Assembly (NCBI GenBank): GCA_937900485.1
Contig: CALCEL010000109.1
Location: forward strand, 1-64,000
Source: an uncultured Prevotellaceae bacterium
GTDB taxonomy: Bacteria > Bacteroidota > Bacteroidia > Bacteroidales > Bacteroidaceae
DNA length: 64,000 nt
Direction: 5' to 3'
Part shown: piece by piece, positions 33,715 to 42,088 of the stretch
Numbering within the stretch: position 1 is the stretch's first letter
Layout: each line of letters begins with the position of its first letter
The notes under the pieces: generated by a model
Told to the model about the DNA's origin: nothing
The model's input: the letters and a program-made list of their open reading frames with translations, nothing else
Database searches by the model: none
Position numbers and translations under genes: made by a program

Positions 33715-36132
33715 ATGACGGAAAATATATCGGAACGTGTTGGTGGCAACAGTGGTATGCCTTTATATAAAAAAGTGATTGTTGGCTTTTGGATATTGGC
33801 TCTCTTGATTATCGTTGGTGTTTTTAGTGCTTTGTTCGCCATATCTCGAGGTTGGTTGGGTGAGTTGCCACCGATTTCTGACCTTCAGAATCCAATAAAT
33901 AAATACGCTTCACGAGTGTACTCTGATGATGGCTACCTGCTTGGAACATGGAGCTATGCGTCAGAGAATCGTGTCATGGTCACTTATGACTCATTGCCTG
34001 ATAACCTCATCAAGGCGCTTGTGGCTACCGAGGATGTCCGTTTCTATGACCATTCCGGTATCGACCTGAAGGCTCTCGCGCGAGCTGTGGTTAAGAGAGG
34101 ACTGATGGGAAAGAAGTCAGCGGGTGGCGGATCGACCATCACTCAGCAGCTGGCTAAACAGCTGTATTCGGACGTGGCGCGTGACGCCAAGCAGCGTATG
34201 ATGCAAAAGCCGATTGAGTGGTTTATCGCTGTCGAGCTAGAGCGTTACTACACTAAGGAGGAGATTCTGACTATGTATCTCAATTACTTCGATTTCCTCA
34301 ATAATGCGGTAGGTATAAAAAACGCTGCGATGACATATTTCGGTAAGAGTCAGAAAGATCTTACTCTTACCGAGTGCGCCACGTTGGTGGGAATGTGTAA
34401 GAACCCGTCTTACTTCAATCCGAGACGTTTCAACGAGCGGAGCCGTGAGAGACGTAATGTGGTGCTGAGCCAGATGTGTAAGGCTGGCTATATCACTCAG
34501 GCACAGTGCGACTCCGCAAGTATGGAGGAGCTTGACATGACAAAGTTTCATGTGCTTGATCACAAGGATGGCTATGCTCCGTATTTCAGAGAGTATCTGA
34601 GACGTGTCATTATGGCCTCAAAACCAGAACGTGGCGATTATGCGTCATGGCAGGGACAGAAGTTCCATGATGACTCTCTTGCCTGGGAGACTGACCCTCT
34701 GTACGGATGGTGTAATAAGAACAGGAAGAAAGACGGCTCAACGTATAATATATATACTGACGGACTGAAGATTTACACTACGATAGACTCCAGAATGCAA
34801 CGCTATGCTGAACAGGCTGAGTTTGAGCATGTGGCAAGATATCTCCAGCCTGCATTCGACAAGGAGAAGAAAGGTAGCTCCATAGCTCCTTATTCCGGTC
34901 TCACCAAAGCACAGGTCGACAAGATCCTCCGTCGCGCAATGAGACAGTCCGAGCGCTACAGAGTGATGAAAGAGTCAGGTTGCTCCGACGACGATATTGA
35001 AGAGGCTTTCAATATCAAGATACCTATGACGGTGTTCACGTACGACGGTGAAAAGGAAGTGGAGATGTCTCCGCTTGATTCCATACGCTATTATAAGTCT
35101 TTCCTTCGCACTGCGATGATGGCAATGGATGCGCATACCGGTGCTGTGAAGGCGTATGTGGGTGGTTTGAACTATAAGTATTTTCAGTATGATAATGTGC
35201 TGGGTGGCGGACGACGTCAGGTCGGCTCCACAATGAAGCCGTTCCTGTATTCTTTCGCAGTGGAGAACGGATGGAGTCCTTGTGATGAGTTGCTGAATAC
35301 TCAGCCGTCTTATCCTATTGGTAATGATAGCACTAATATGTGGACACCACGTAATGACAGTAAGAGCCGTTACGGTGAGATGGTCACCTTGGCGTGGGGG
35401 CTCTCACAGTCGAACAACTGGATTGCCGCTCGTCTTATGCATGAGCTTGGCAACCCGAATGCTTTTGTGCGATTCCTACATGAACAGCTGGGTCTTGAGA
35501 ACCAGGATATCTACCCGGCTGAGAGTATATGTCTCGGACCTTGTGACATCAGCGTCGGCGAGATGGTCAGCGCATATACTATGTTCGCTAACAAGGGCTC
35601 ACGCTATCTCCCTCTGCTCGTCACGAGGATAGAAGACTCTGACGGTAATATCCTGGCGACTTTCAATCCTCGTGTTAAGTCTGCGATAAGCGCTGAGTCA
35701 TGTTATAAGATGATATATATGTTACGTAAGGTAATTGACGGTGGTACGGGAGGACGTCTTCGTTACCAGTCTTATCCTTATAAGTTCACCGCTGACATCT
35801 GTGGCAAGACAGGTACTACAAACTCCAACGCTGACGCATGGTTCATGGGTGTTGTTCCTAAGCTCGTCGTGGGTTGCTGGGTCGGAGGGGACGACCGTGA
35901 CATACACTTTGGCAGTATGACCTACGGACAGGGAGCTTCGGCGGCGCTTCCAATATATGGATTATTCATGAAGAAAGTGTTTGAGGACAAGTCTCTGGGT
36001 ATCTCTCAGGATCAGACCTTTGACATCCCTTCTGACTTCCAGTTCTGTGGTGATGAACTGGAGGGATTGGTGTCTGCGCCTCTGAACGATGACTTCGAGG
36101 CTGAGGACGGTATAGACTCAAGTTTTAGATAA
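33715..36132 (+). CDS. Penicillin-binding protein 1A, bifunctional transglycosylase/transpeptidase
   Basis: Class A PBPs polymerise lipid II and cross-link peptidoglycan. The 805-residue protein has a short cytoplasmic tail, one membrane helix (residues 21-45), a GT51 domain with ATEDVRFYDHSGID (Glu106 catalytic) and GGSTITQQLAKQ, and a transpeptidase domain with GSTMKP (Ser at about 504, S-x-x-K), SQSNNW (S-x-N) and KTGTT at about 700. All key motifs are present. kdsB starts 9 bp after it. A TTGAC at 33596 with TTTTGC at 33614 may be its promoter. Confidence 0.95.
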   Translation: MTENISERVGGNSGMPLYKKVIVGFWILALLIIVGVFSALFAISRGWLGELPPISDLQNPINKYASRVYSDDGYLLGTWSYASENRVMVTYDSLPDNLIKALVATEDVRFYDHSGIDLKALARAVVKRGLMGKKSAGGGSTITQQLAKQLYSDVARDAKQRMMQKPIEWFIAVELERYYTKEEILTMYLNYFDFLNNAVGIKNAAMTYFGKSQKDLTLTECATLVGMCKNPSYFNPRRFNERSRERRNVVLSQMCKAGYITQAQCDSASMEELDMTKFHVLDHKDGYAPYFREYLRRVIMASKPERGDYASWQGQKFHDDSLAWETDPLYGWCNKNRKKDGSTYNIYTDGLKIYTTIDSRMQRYAEQAEFEHVARYLQPAFDKEKKGSSIAPYSGLTKAQVDKILRRAMRQSERYRVMKESGCSDDDIEEAFNIKIPMTVFTYDGEKEVEMSPLDSIRYYKSFLRTAMMAMDAHTGAVKAYVGGLNYKYFQYDNVLGGGRRQVGSTMKPFLYSFAVENGWSPCDELLNTQPSYPIGNDSTNMWTPRNDSKSRYGEMVTLAWGLSQSNNWIAARLMHELGNPNAFVRFLHEQLGLENQDIYPAESICLGPCDISVGEMVSAYTMFANKGSRYLPLLVTRIEDSDGNILATFNPRVKSAISAESCYKMIYMLRKVIDGGTGGRLRYQSYPYKFTADICGKTGTTNSNADAWFMGVVPKLVVGCWVGGDDRDIHFGSMTYGQGASAALPIYGLFMKKVFEDKSLGISQDQTFDIPSDFQFCGDELEGLVSAPLNDDFEAEDGIDSSFR

Positions 36133-36141
36133 ATAATAGTT

Positions 36142-36900
36142 ATGAGGTTTATTGGTATTATTCCAGCGAGATATGCGTCAACACGCTTTCCTGCCAAGCC
36201 ATTAGCAATGTTAGGCGGTATGACTGTGATTGAGCGTGTGTATCGTCAAGTCGATGGCGTGTTCGATGATGTAGTGGTGGCTACTGACGATGAGCGTATT
36301 GAGGAGAAGGTGAAATCCTTCGGCGGCAAGGTTGTAATGACGAGCACTGAGCACAGGTCCGGAACGGACAGATGTTATGAGGCTTTGACAAAAGTCGGTG
36401 ATGACCGTTTTGATGTTGTCGTCAATATACAGGGGGACGAGCCTTTCATCCAGAAAAAACAGTTGTTGACTATGAGAGAGTGTTTCGACGATCCTTCTGT
36501 CGACATCGCCACATTGGTCAAGCCTTTTATTCCGTCAGACGGATATGACGCTTTGGAGAATGTAAACTCACCAAAGGTCGTGGTCAACAGTAATATGGAA
36601 GCAATGTATTTCAGCCGTTCCATAATACCTTATTTCAGAGGTAAAGACAAAGATGAGTGGCTGAAAGGGCATACATACTACAAACATATAGGACTGTATG
36701 CCTATCGTTCTGATGTTTTGAGGCGTATCACGTCACTTCAACCCGGCAAGTTGGAGGTTGTTGAGAGTCTGGAACAGTTGAGGTGGCTCGAGAACGGATT
36801 CAAGATTAAGGTCGGGGTGAGTGACATCGAGACAATCGGAATAGACACACCGGACGACCTCATGAGAGCTGAGCAGTTTTTACGTTCAATGAATAAATGA
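36142..36900 (+). CDS. kdsB: 3-deoxy-manno-octulosonate cytidylyltransferase
   Basis: KdsB activates Kdo with CTP to CMP-Kdo for lipid A-core synthesis. The 252-residue product has the family start IGIIPARYASTRFPAKPLAM, then VVVATDDERIEEKV, STEHRSGTDRCYEA and VVNIQGDEPFI, all signature stretches for CTP and Kdo binding. It is cytoplasmic. Full family length. It lies 9 bp after the PBP1A gene and 6 bp before a small lipoprotein gene, forming an envelope-biogenesis operon that ends at the terminator near 37541. Confidence 0.97.
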   Translation: MRFIGIIPARYASTRFPAKPLAMLGGMTVIERVYRQVDGVFDDVVVATDDERIEEKVKSFGGKVVMTSTEHRSGTDRCYEALTKVGDDRFDVVVNIQGDEPFIQKKQLLTMRECFDDPSVDIATLVKPFIPSDGYDALENVNSPKVVVNSNMEAMYFSRSIIPYFRGKDKDEWLKGHTYYKHIGLYAYRSDVLRRITSLQPGKLEVVESLEQLRWLENGFKIKVGVSDIETIGIDTPDDLMRAEQFLRSMNK

Positions 36901-36906
36901 TGACTT

Positions 36907-37482
36907 ATGAAACTATTTAGAATATTATCATTTTCCTTCGTGGCTTTTTTCCTGACGTTATTTGTGACGTCTTGTGATGATGATACTGTAGCTACCGACG
37001 ATGATTTGTCTCAAGAAGGTAATTATGTCGTTCTCGGCACAGCGTTCTCTGATGATATCCTGAGTCTCCTTAATATTACTCAGAGCATTGTGGCGGACAA
37101 TGACACCTTGGTGAAGTTGAACTGTGTGGCGGACAGCAGCTATCAGTCTTATGTCTATGAGGACTCTATTCATATGTATGCTTTCCGCTCCTTTGCGTAT
37201 ACTAGCTCACGACCTGTCGAGGTCTGTGTCGAGGCTACTCCTAAGGCGGGAATCAGTAGTGAGGTGGTGAAGTCTGTTAAAAACTTCACATACTACGTGA
37301 AGGGAGGAACTATTGAGAACTATCCTTCAGTTAGTACATGGGCAAGTATAACTAAGCAGGCGGATATCTTAAACAAGACATTTGAGGATGTAGAGACGAG
37401 TTATGAGGGTGGTGAGGATGTGTTCTTATCATACCTTAGCGGATGTTGCCGAGAAATCACGATTAGCGAGATATTTTATTGA
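36907..37482 (+). CDS. Hypothetical lipoprotein
   Basis: The 191-residue product has a lipoprotein signal (MKLFRILSFSFVAFFLTLFV, then TSCDDD) with Cys23 as the likely lipidation site; the Asp residues after Cys are common in Bacteroidales lipoproteins. The mature part has EGNYVVLGTAFSDDILSLLN and a later KNFTYYVKGGTIENYPSVST. No family is recognised. It starts 6 bp after kdsB, so it is cotranscribed with PBP1A and kdsB and may be exported to the outer membrane. A strong terminator follows 58 bp after the stop. Confidence 0.78.
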   Translation: MKLFRILSFSFVAFFLTLFVTSCDDDTVATDDDLSQEGNYVVLGTAFSDDILSLLNITQSIVADNDTLVKLNCVADSSYQSYVYEDSIHMYAFRSFAYTSSRPVEVCVEATPKAGISSEVVKSVKNFTYYVKGGTIENYPSVSTWASITKQADILNKTFEDVETSYEGGEDVFLSYLSGCCREITISEIFY

Positions 37483-37540
37483 TGTTTATTTATAAACCTT
37501 GTGGCCATCTCATGCGATGGTCTTGTAATGGTGTCTACGA

Positions 37541-37584
37541 CCGATGGTCACAACATCTTGTGGATGTTGTGACCATCGGCTTTT
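37541..37584 (+). terminator. Strong intrinsic terminator after the PBP1A-kdsB-lipoprotein operon
   Basis: CCGATGGTCACAACAT (37541-37556) and ATGTTGTGACCATCGG (37564-37579) form a perfect 16-bp stem with a 7-nt loop, followed by CTTTTT. Confidence 0.93.
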
Positions 37585-38106
37585 TATGCTGTAATTTTTG
37601 TCTGCTTACCTGTACTCGCCTCGGTTCATCTCGTCAGTAAGCATTTCTTATCTTAGTTGACAATCATTATTGCCAGGTTTTGTACGTTTCTTCCGCATAG
37701 TCAATTATGTTTGCTCTTAAGCGATTTTCTGTCCGGCAGCCTGACAAATACTTGTTGTAGTGCTTTCTGTGCGACTCGCGTATGAACACTGGAATGAGAC
37801 TCTTGTCTATGCTCGTTGTGACAGTCTGTCCTCACTTCCGGAGTTCGCCTTTTCATATTGTTGTCCAGGTGTGCTGAGAATAATGTGAACAGTAATGCAA
37901 GAATAGTTTCTAATTTTAATTAAGTACATATTACTTCCTCGATTGAATACTTGCTCGTATGCGTGATTGTCGTGCGCTGAAGTGATTTCTAAAACATATG
38001 TGCTTAATGAACAGAAGATTGGGATTGGCGGGCTGCGTGCCCGAGTCATCTTGTTAACACACTTGTCCGCAGTCGTTGAAATGTTTGAACGTCTGGTGTT
38101 GATAAA

Positions 38107-38138
38107 TTGTTTCACGAATTTTATTATGTTCCACGGAA
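38107..38138. promoter_or_regulatory. Possible degenerate parS half-sites upstream of parA
   Basis: TTGTTTCACG (38107-38116) and TGTTCCACGGAA (38127-38138) each match the left half of the parS consensus, TGTTtCACG/TGTTcCACG, but neither has the right half. They sit 19 bp apart and about 95-125 bp before parA. ParB binding is inferred from similarity only. Confidence 0.3.
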
Positions 38139-38144
38139 AATTGT

Positions 38145-38152
38145 TACCTTTG
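38145..38152 (+). promoter_or_regulatory. -7 box of the parA operon
   Basis: TACCTTTG matches TAnnTTTG. It lies about 80 nt before the parA ATG and just after the possible parS half-sites, so ParB binding could affect transcription (inference). Confidence 0.5.
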
Positions 38153-38231
38153 CCAATAAATAAAAAATAAAAGGATTGTGCGCTGTCAGGGTATAATTCT
38201 ACATTCACATTGATATGAAAAGAAATTAAGT

Positions 38232-38993
38232 ATGGGAAAAATCATTGCTTTGGCTAATCAGAAAGGTGGTGTGGGGAAAACCACTACCGCTATAAATTTG
38301 GCTGCGTCTCTTGCTACGCTTGAGAAAAAAGTACTGGTTGTTGATGCTGATCCACAGGCTAATGCATCTTCTGGTCTCGGAGTTGATATACAGCAGGTGG
38401 ACACATCTATATATGATTGTATCATAAATAACACGGAGCCTCACGAGGCTATTTATACTACGGATATTGACGGGCTTGATATCATACCGAGTCACATCGA
38501 CTTGGTTGGTGCGGAGATTGAGATGCTTAATGTTGACAAGCGTGAGACTGTCCTCAAGCGTATCCTTGACCCAATGCGTGCGGAGTACGATTACATCTTG
38601 ATTGACTGTTCACCGTCGTTGGGACTTATTACCGTCAACTCGCTGACTGCGGCAGACTCAGTCGTCATTCCTGTTCAGTGTGAGTATTTTGCCCTTGAGG
38701 GAATCAGTAAGTTGCTGAATACTGTTAAGATTATAAAGTCGAAGCTGAATCCGAGTCTTGAGATTGAGGGCTTCCTGCTTACCATGTATGACTCTCGTCT
38801 GAGACTTGCTAATCAGATATATGAGGAAGTGAAGAGACATTTCCAGGAGTTGGTTTTCAAAACTGTCATTCAGCGTAACGTGAAGTTGAGTGAGGCACCG
38901 TCTCACGGAGTGCCTTGTATCTTGTATGATGCGACGTCAGCAGGTACGAAGAATTACACTTCATTGGCTCGTGAGATAATGGCTAGGGGATAA
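38232..38993 (+). CDS. parA: Chromosome partitioning ATPase ParA (Soj)
   Basis: ParA is a Walker-type ATPase that moves ParB-parS complexes on the nucleoid. The 253-residue product has the deviant Walker A KGGVGKTT at 11-18, VLVVDADPQANAS (switch region), and YILIDCSPSLGLITVNSLTA. There is no N-terminal DNA-binding extension, so it is the short chromosomal type. It starts the gene set parA-parB-DUF5683-transglycosylase-RSH, a shared order in Bacteroidales. parB follows after 11 bp. Confidence 0.95.
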   Translation: MGKIIALANQKGGVGKTTTAINLAASLATLEKKVLVVDADPQANASSGLGVDIQQVDTSIYDCIINNTEPHEAIYTTDIDGLDIIPSHIDLVGAEIEMLNVDKRETVLKRILDPMRAEYDYILIDCSPSLGLITVNSLTAADSVVIPVQCEYFALEGISKLLNTVKIIKSKLNPSLEIEGFLLTMYDSRLRLANQIYEEVKRHFQELVFKTVIQRNVKLSEAPSHGVPCILYDATSAGTKNYTSLAREIMARG

Positions 38994-39004
38994 AATAAAA
39001 AGAT

Positions 39005-39886
39005 ATGGCAGTACGTAAAAAGTTTGCTCTCGGTCGTGGCTTGGATGCTCTTATTTCAACGGAGGATGTACACACGGAGGGTTCTTCAAAGATAAATGAG
39101 GTGGAGATTAGCTTGATACACGCTAATCCCAATCAGCCTCGTCATGATTTTGATGAGGAGGCTCTTAAGGAGTTGGCTGACTCAATATCAGAGATCGGTA
39201 TCATCCAGCCCATCACGTTACGTGAGTTGGAAGACGGACAATATCAGATTATCGCTGGTGAGCGTCGTTGGCGCGCCTCGCAGTTGGCTGGCTTGAAAAG
39301 CATACCTGCGTATATACGCACGGCATCTGACGAGAATGTCATGGAGATGGCGCTCATCGAGAATATCCAGCGTCAGGATTTGAACTCTATAGAGATTGCG
39401 TTGGCGTATCAGCATTTGATAGACCAGTACGAGCTGACGCAGGAGAGGTTGTCTGAGAGAGTGGGAAAGAATAGAGCCACGATAGCCAATTTCCTCCGTC
39501 TCTTGAAATTGCCGGCTCCCGTGCAGGTCGCTCTGCAGAACCATGAGATAGACACCGGTCATGCCAGGGCGTTGCTTGCCCTGAACGACCCGAAGGCTCA
39601 GGTTAAGTTGTTTAAGGAGATTCTTCAGAAACATTACTCCGTGCGTAAGGTGGAGGAAATCATCAAGGGCATGCTTGACGGTGGAGCTGAAGGCGATAAG
39701 AAGAAAGATAAGAAAAAGACTGTCTTGACTCAGGAATACGATGAGATACGTAAGGAGATGAGTGACAAGATGGGTAAGGACGTGACATTGACATGCTCTA
39801 AGGGTGGTGGAGGCAAGGTGACCTTCTCATTCAAGGATGCCATGGAGCTTCGTCAGATTGTGTCTCTTTTCGGAAAGCATGAATGA
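39005..39886 (+). CDS. parB: Chromosome partitioning protein ParB (Spo0J)
   Basis: ParB is a CTP-dependent clamp that loads at parS. The 293-residue product has the N-terminal CTPase region with NPNQPRHDFDEEALKELADS and GERRWRASQLAG (the CTP-contacting ERR motif near residue 88), then a helix-turn-helix around residues 150-190 (LTQERLSERVGKNRATIANF, LRLLKLP). A Lys-rich linker (DKKKDKKKT) separates the C-terminal dimer domain. Complete. The next frame begins directly after its stop codon. Confidence 0.95.
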   Translation: MAVRKKFALGRGLDALISTEDVHTEGSSKINEVEISLIHANPNQPRHDFDEEALKELADSISEIGIIQPITLRELEDGQYQIIAGERRWRASQLAGLKSIPAYIRTASDENVMEMALIENIQRQDLNSIEIALAYQHLIDQYELTQERLSERVGKNRATIANFLRLLKLPAPVQVALQNHEIDTGHARALLALNDPKAQVKLFKEILQKHYSVRKVEEIIKGMLDGGAEGDKKKDKKKTVLTQEYDEIRKEMSDKMGKDVTLTCSKGGGGKVTFSFKDAMELRQIVSLFGKHE

Positions 39887-40750
39887 TTGACGTTGGTGTT
39901 GACTTGTTTGTGTGTATTCGTGAATAAAAAGGTGTCACATAAGATTGTGAGAGTAGCAATAGTATTTTTTGTGATGTGTGTTCACTGGCAGTTGCTGAAT
40001 GCTCAGCAGTTGCCCGTGGATTCTGTTAGTGATACGACCGGCACGGCGTTGAGCTCCTTGGATGACTCTGTGAGTGGCTCAGTGAACGATTCTGTGAGCA
40101 TCGTGAGTGAGTCGGTCACCAGCGTCGTGGAGTCAATGGACACTGCGCTCATCGAATCTTTGGTGCGGGAGAGTTTGGCTGTGGGTGATAGCATGGTGGC
40201 GAGATATACTGTTGCTGAGGAGTTGAACACTAAGGATCGTTGGTTGCCTGACCCTAAGAAGGCAATGTGGCTGGCCATTGCCATTCCTGGAGGTGGACAG
40301 ATATACAATAGGAAGTACTGGAAGCTGCCGATATTCTATGGGGGCTTCCTTGGATGTTTCTATGCGTTGAGTTGGAATAACACCATGTATCGTGATTACT
40401 CGCAGGCGTATATCGATATCATGGACAGTGATGACAACACGAAGAGCTACATGAATTTTATTCCGCCAACCTATAATGTTGAGGCGAACATGACTCGTCT
40501 TCAGGACCTCTTCAAGAGAAAGAAAAACTTTTACCGTCGATATAGGGATATGAGTCTGTTTTGTATGATTGGCGTTTACCTTCTGTCAATCATCGACGCT
40601 TATGTCGATGCGGAGATGTCGAGCTTTGACATAAGCCGTGACCTTTCCATCAAGGTCTCACCTGCCATAATTAATAATCAATATAAGACAATGTGCGGCG
40701 GTGCCAACGCTGGTGCCTCGTACGGGTTAAACTGCAGTTTGAATTTTTAG
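39887..40750 (+). CDS. DUF5683 family membrane protein
   Basis: The open frame begins at a TTG at 39887, but a GTG at 39920 gives MNKKVSHKIVRVAIVFFVM as signal sequence and is the more likely start (276 residues). A Ser-rich linker follows, then the DUF5683 domain with PDPKKAMWLAIAIPGGGQIY, NRKYWKLPIFYGGFLGCFYA and a second membrane span near SLFCMIGVYLLSIIDAYVDA. The function of the domain is not known. It is cotranscribed with parAB and the lytic transglycosylase, as in other Bacteroidales, and is presumably an envelope protein. Confidence 0.85.
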   Translation: MTLVLTCLCVFVNKKVSHKIVRVAIVFFVMCVHWQLLNAQQLPVDSVSDTTGTALSSLDDSVSGSVNDSVSIVSESVTSVVESMDTALIESLVRESLAVGDSMVARYTVAEELNTKDRWLPDPKKAMWLAIAIPGGGQIYNRKYWKLPIFYGGFLGCFYALSWNNTMYRDYSQAYIDIMDSDDNTKSYMNFIPPTYNVEANMTRLQDLFKRKKNFYRRYRDMSLFCMIGVYLLSIIDAYVDAEMSSFDISRDLSIKVSPAIINNQYKTMCGGANAGASYGLNCSLNF

Positions 40751-40755
40751 GTTAA

Positions 40756-42048
40756 ATGATATATATGAAAAGATTCTTTGTGTTAGCTTGTTTTGTGTTT
40801 GTGTCTGACGCTTTCTTCGCTCAGAACCTCGTTACTGTGGATGAGGGTGACGGAAAGACTGAGGATATTGCTTTGCCGGAGGGAATGGTTGTTTCTGAGG
40901 AGGAGCTCATGGATGATTATGTCAATAAAGAGAATCTGAAACCTGGTACGTCTGTCAACATCAGAGACTTGTCGTATGATGACTCTGTGATTGTCAGCCG
41001 TCTGTCAAGAATACCGACAACGATAGAGATGCCATTAAATAATGTGACGCGTAAGTTCATCGATACTTATTCGGGAAAGATGAAACGTTCCGTCGCTGTC
41101 ATGTTGGGAAGCTCAAATTTCTATATGCCAATTTTCGAGGAGGCGTTGGAGCATTATGGTCTTCCTTTGGAACTGAAATACCTGCCTGTCATCGAGTCTG
41201 CGTTACGTCCGGCTGCCACGTCACGTGTGGGAGCCGCAGGTCTGTGGCAATTCATGATCAACACGGGTAAAAAATATGGGCTGGAGGTGAACACGCTGGT
41301 GGATGAGAGACGTGATCCGGTCAAGGCATCGTATGCCGCCGCTCATTATCTGAGTGACCTCTATGCCATGTTCAACGACTGGGGACTTGCCATCGCCGCG
41401 TATAATTGTGGAGAGGGTAACGTACAGAGAGCTATTCTCAGATCCGGAAAGACGGATAATGCGGATTACTGGAGCATATACGGCATGTTGCCAAAGGAGA
41501 CAAGAGGATACGTGCCGGCATTCATCGCCGCAAATTACATCATGAACTATTACTGCGAGCATGGTATTGCTCCGTATGAGACTTCGCTGCCGCAGGAGTC
41601 TGACACTGTAGTGGTCAATAACGAGGTGCGTTTCTCCCAGATTGCTTCAGTATGTAATGTAACCATTGACGAGCTCAGGGCTATCAATCCTCAGTACAGA
41701 CGTGACATCGTTCCTGTCGGATATGCTCTCAGACTTCCGTCGTCCGCCATTGAGTCGTATATCAATAATGAGATTGCCATTGCAAGTGTCACACCAAGTG
41801 ACGGCACCATCAGACGCACGGTGACACAAGACGTGGCTGAGACAAATAAGTCGAAAAACAGAAGCCGTAGCAGCAAACGCTCGAGAAGTACGTCGTCCGC
41901 CCAAGGAGGCACACAGATCACCATTAAGAAAGGTGACACGTTGTCGGATATAGCAAAGCGATACGGCACTACGGTATCTAAGTTGAAAACTCTTAACGGC
42001 ATGTCTAATAATAATATCCGAGCAGGTAAGAAGTTACGTGTGAAGTGA
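40756..42048 (+). CDS. Lytic transglycosylase with LysM (MltD-like)
   Basis: The 430-residue product begins with a signal peptide (MKRFFVLACFVFVSDAFFAQ; ATG at 40765, 40756 also possible). A transglycosylase SLT domain follows with LKYLPVIESALRPAATS (Glu147 catalytic), GAAGLWQFM and NCGEGNVQRA. A degenerate LysM lies near 290-330 (SQIASVCNVTIDELRAINPQ) and a clear one at 384-430 (IKKGDTLSDIAKRYGTTVSK). Between them is a Ser/Arg-rich linker. It cleaves glycan strands to 1,6-anhydro ends in the periplasm. Six bp separate it from the DUF5683 gene. Confidence 0.93.
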   Translation: MIYMKRFFVLACFVFVSDAFFAQNLVTVDEGDGKTEDIALPEGMVVSEEELMDDYVNKENLKPGTSVNIRDLSYDDSVIVSRLSRIPTTIEMPLNNVTRKFIDTYSGKMKRSVAVMLGSSNFYMPIFEEALEHYGLPLELKYLPVIESALRPAATSRVGAAGLWQFMINTGKKYGLEVNTLVDERRDPVKASYAAAHYLSDLYAMFNDWGLAIAAYNCGEGNVQRAILRSGKTDNADYWSIYGMLPKETRGYVPAFIAANYIMNYYCEHGIAPYETSLPQESDTVVVNNEVRFSQIASVCNVTIDELRAINPQYRRDIVPVGYALRLPSSAIESYINNEIAIASVTPSDGTIRRTVTQDVAETNKSKNRSRSSKRSRSTSSAQGGTQITIKKGDTLSDIAKRYGTTVSKLKTLNGMSNNNIRAGKKLRVK

Positions 42049-42088
42049 CGAGGGAAAAGGGATGTGTAATGTTAAAAGATGAGTTTCT

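Larger units (their letters stand above)
37483..38231. other. Intergenic region before parA
   Basis: About 750 bp. It contains the terminator at 37541-37584, a parA promoter and possible parS half-sites near 38107-38152. A 133-codon open frame on the minus strand (37807-38208) has no recognisable features. Otherwise nothing is seen. Confidence 0.6.

Noticed and set aside
37807..38208. 133-codon minus-strand frame upstream of parA
   Set aside because: No recognisable domain, no promoter box found for it, and it covers the parA promoter and possible ParB sites.
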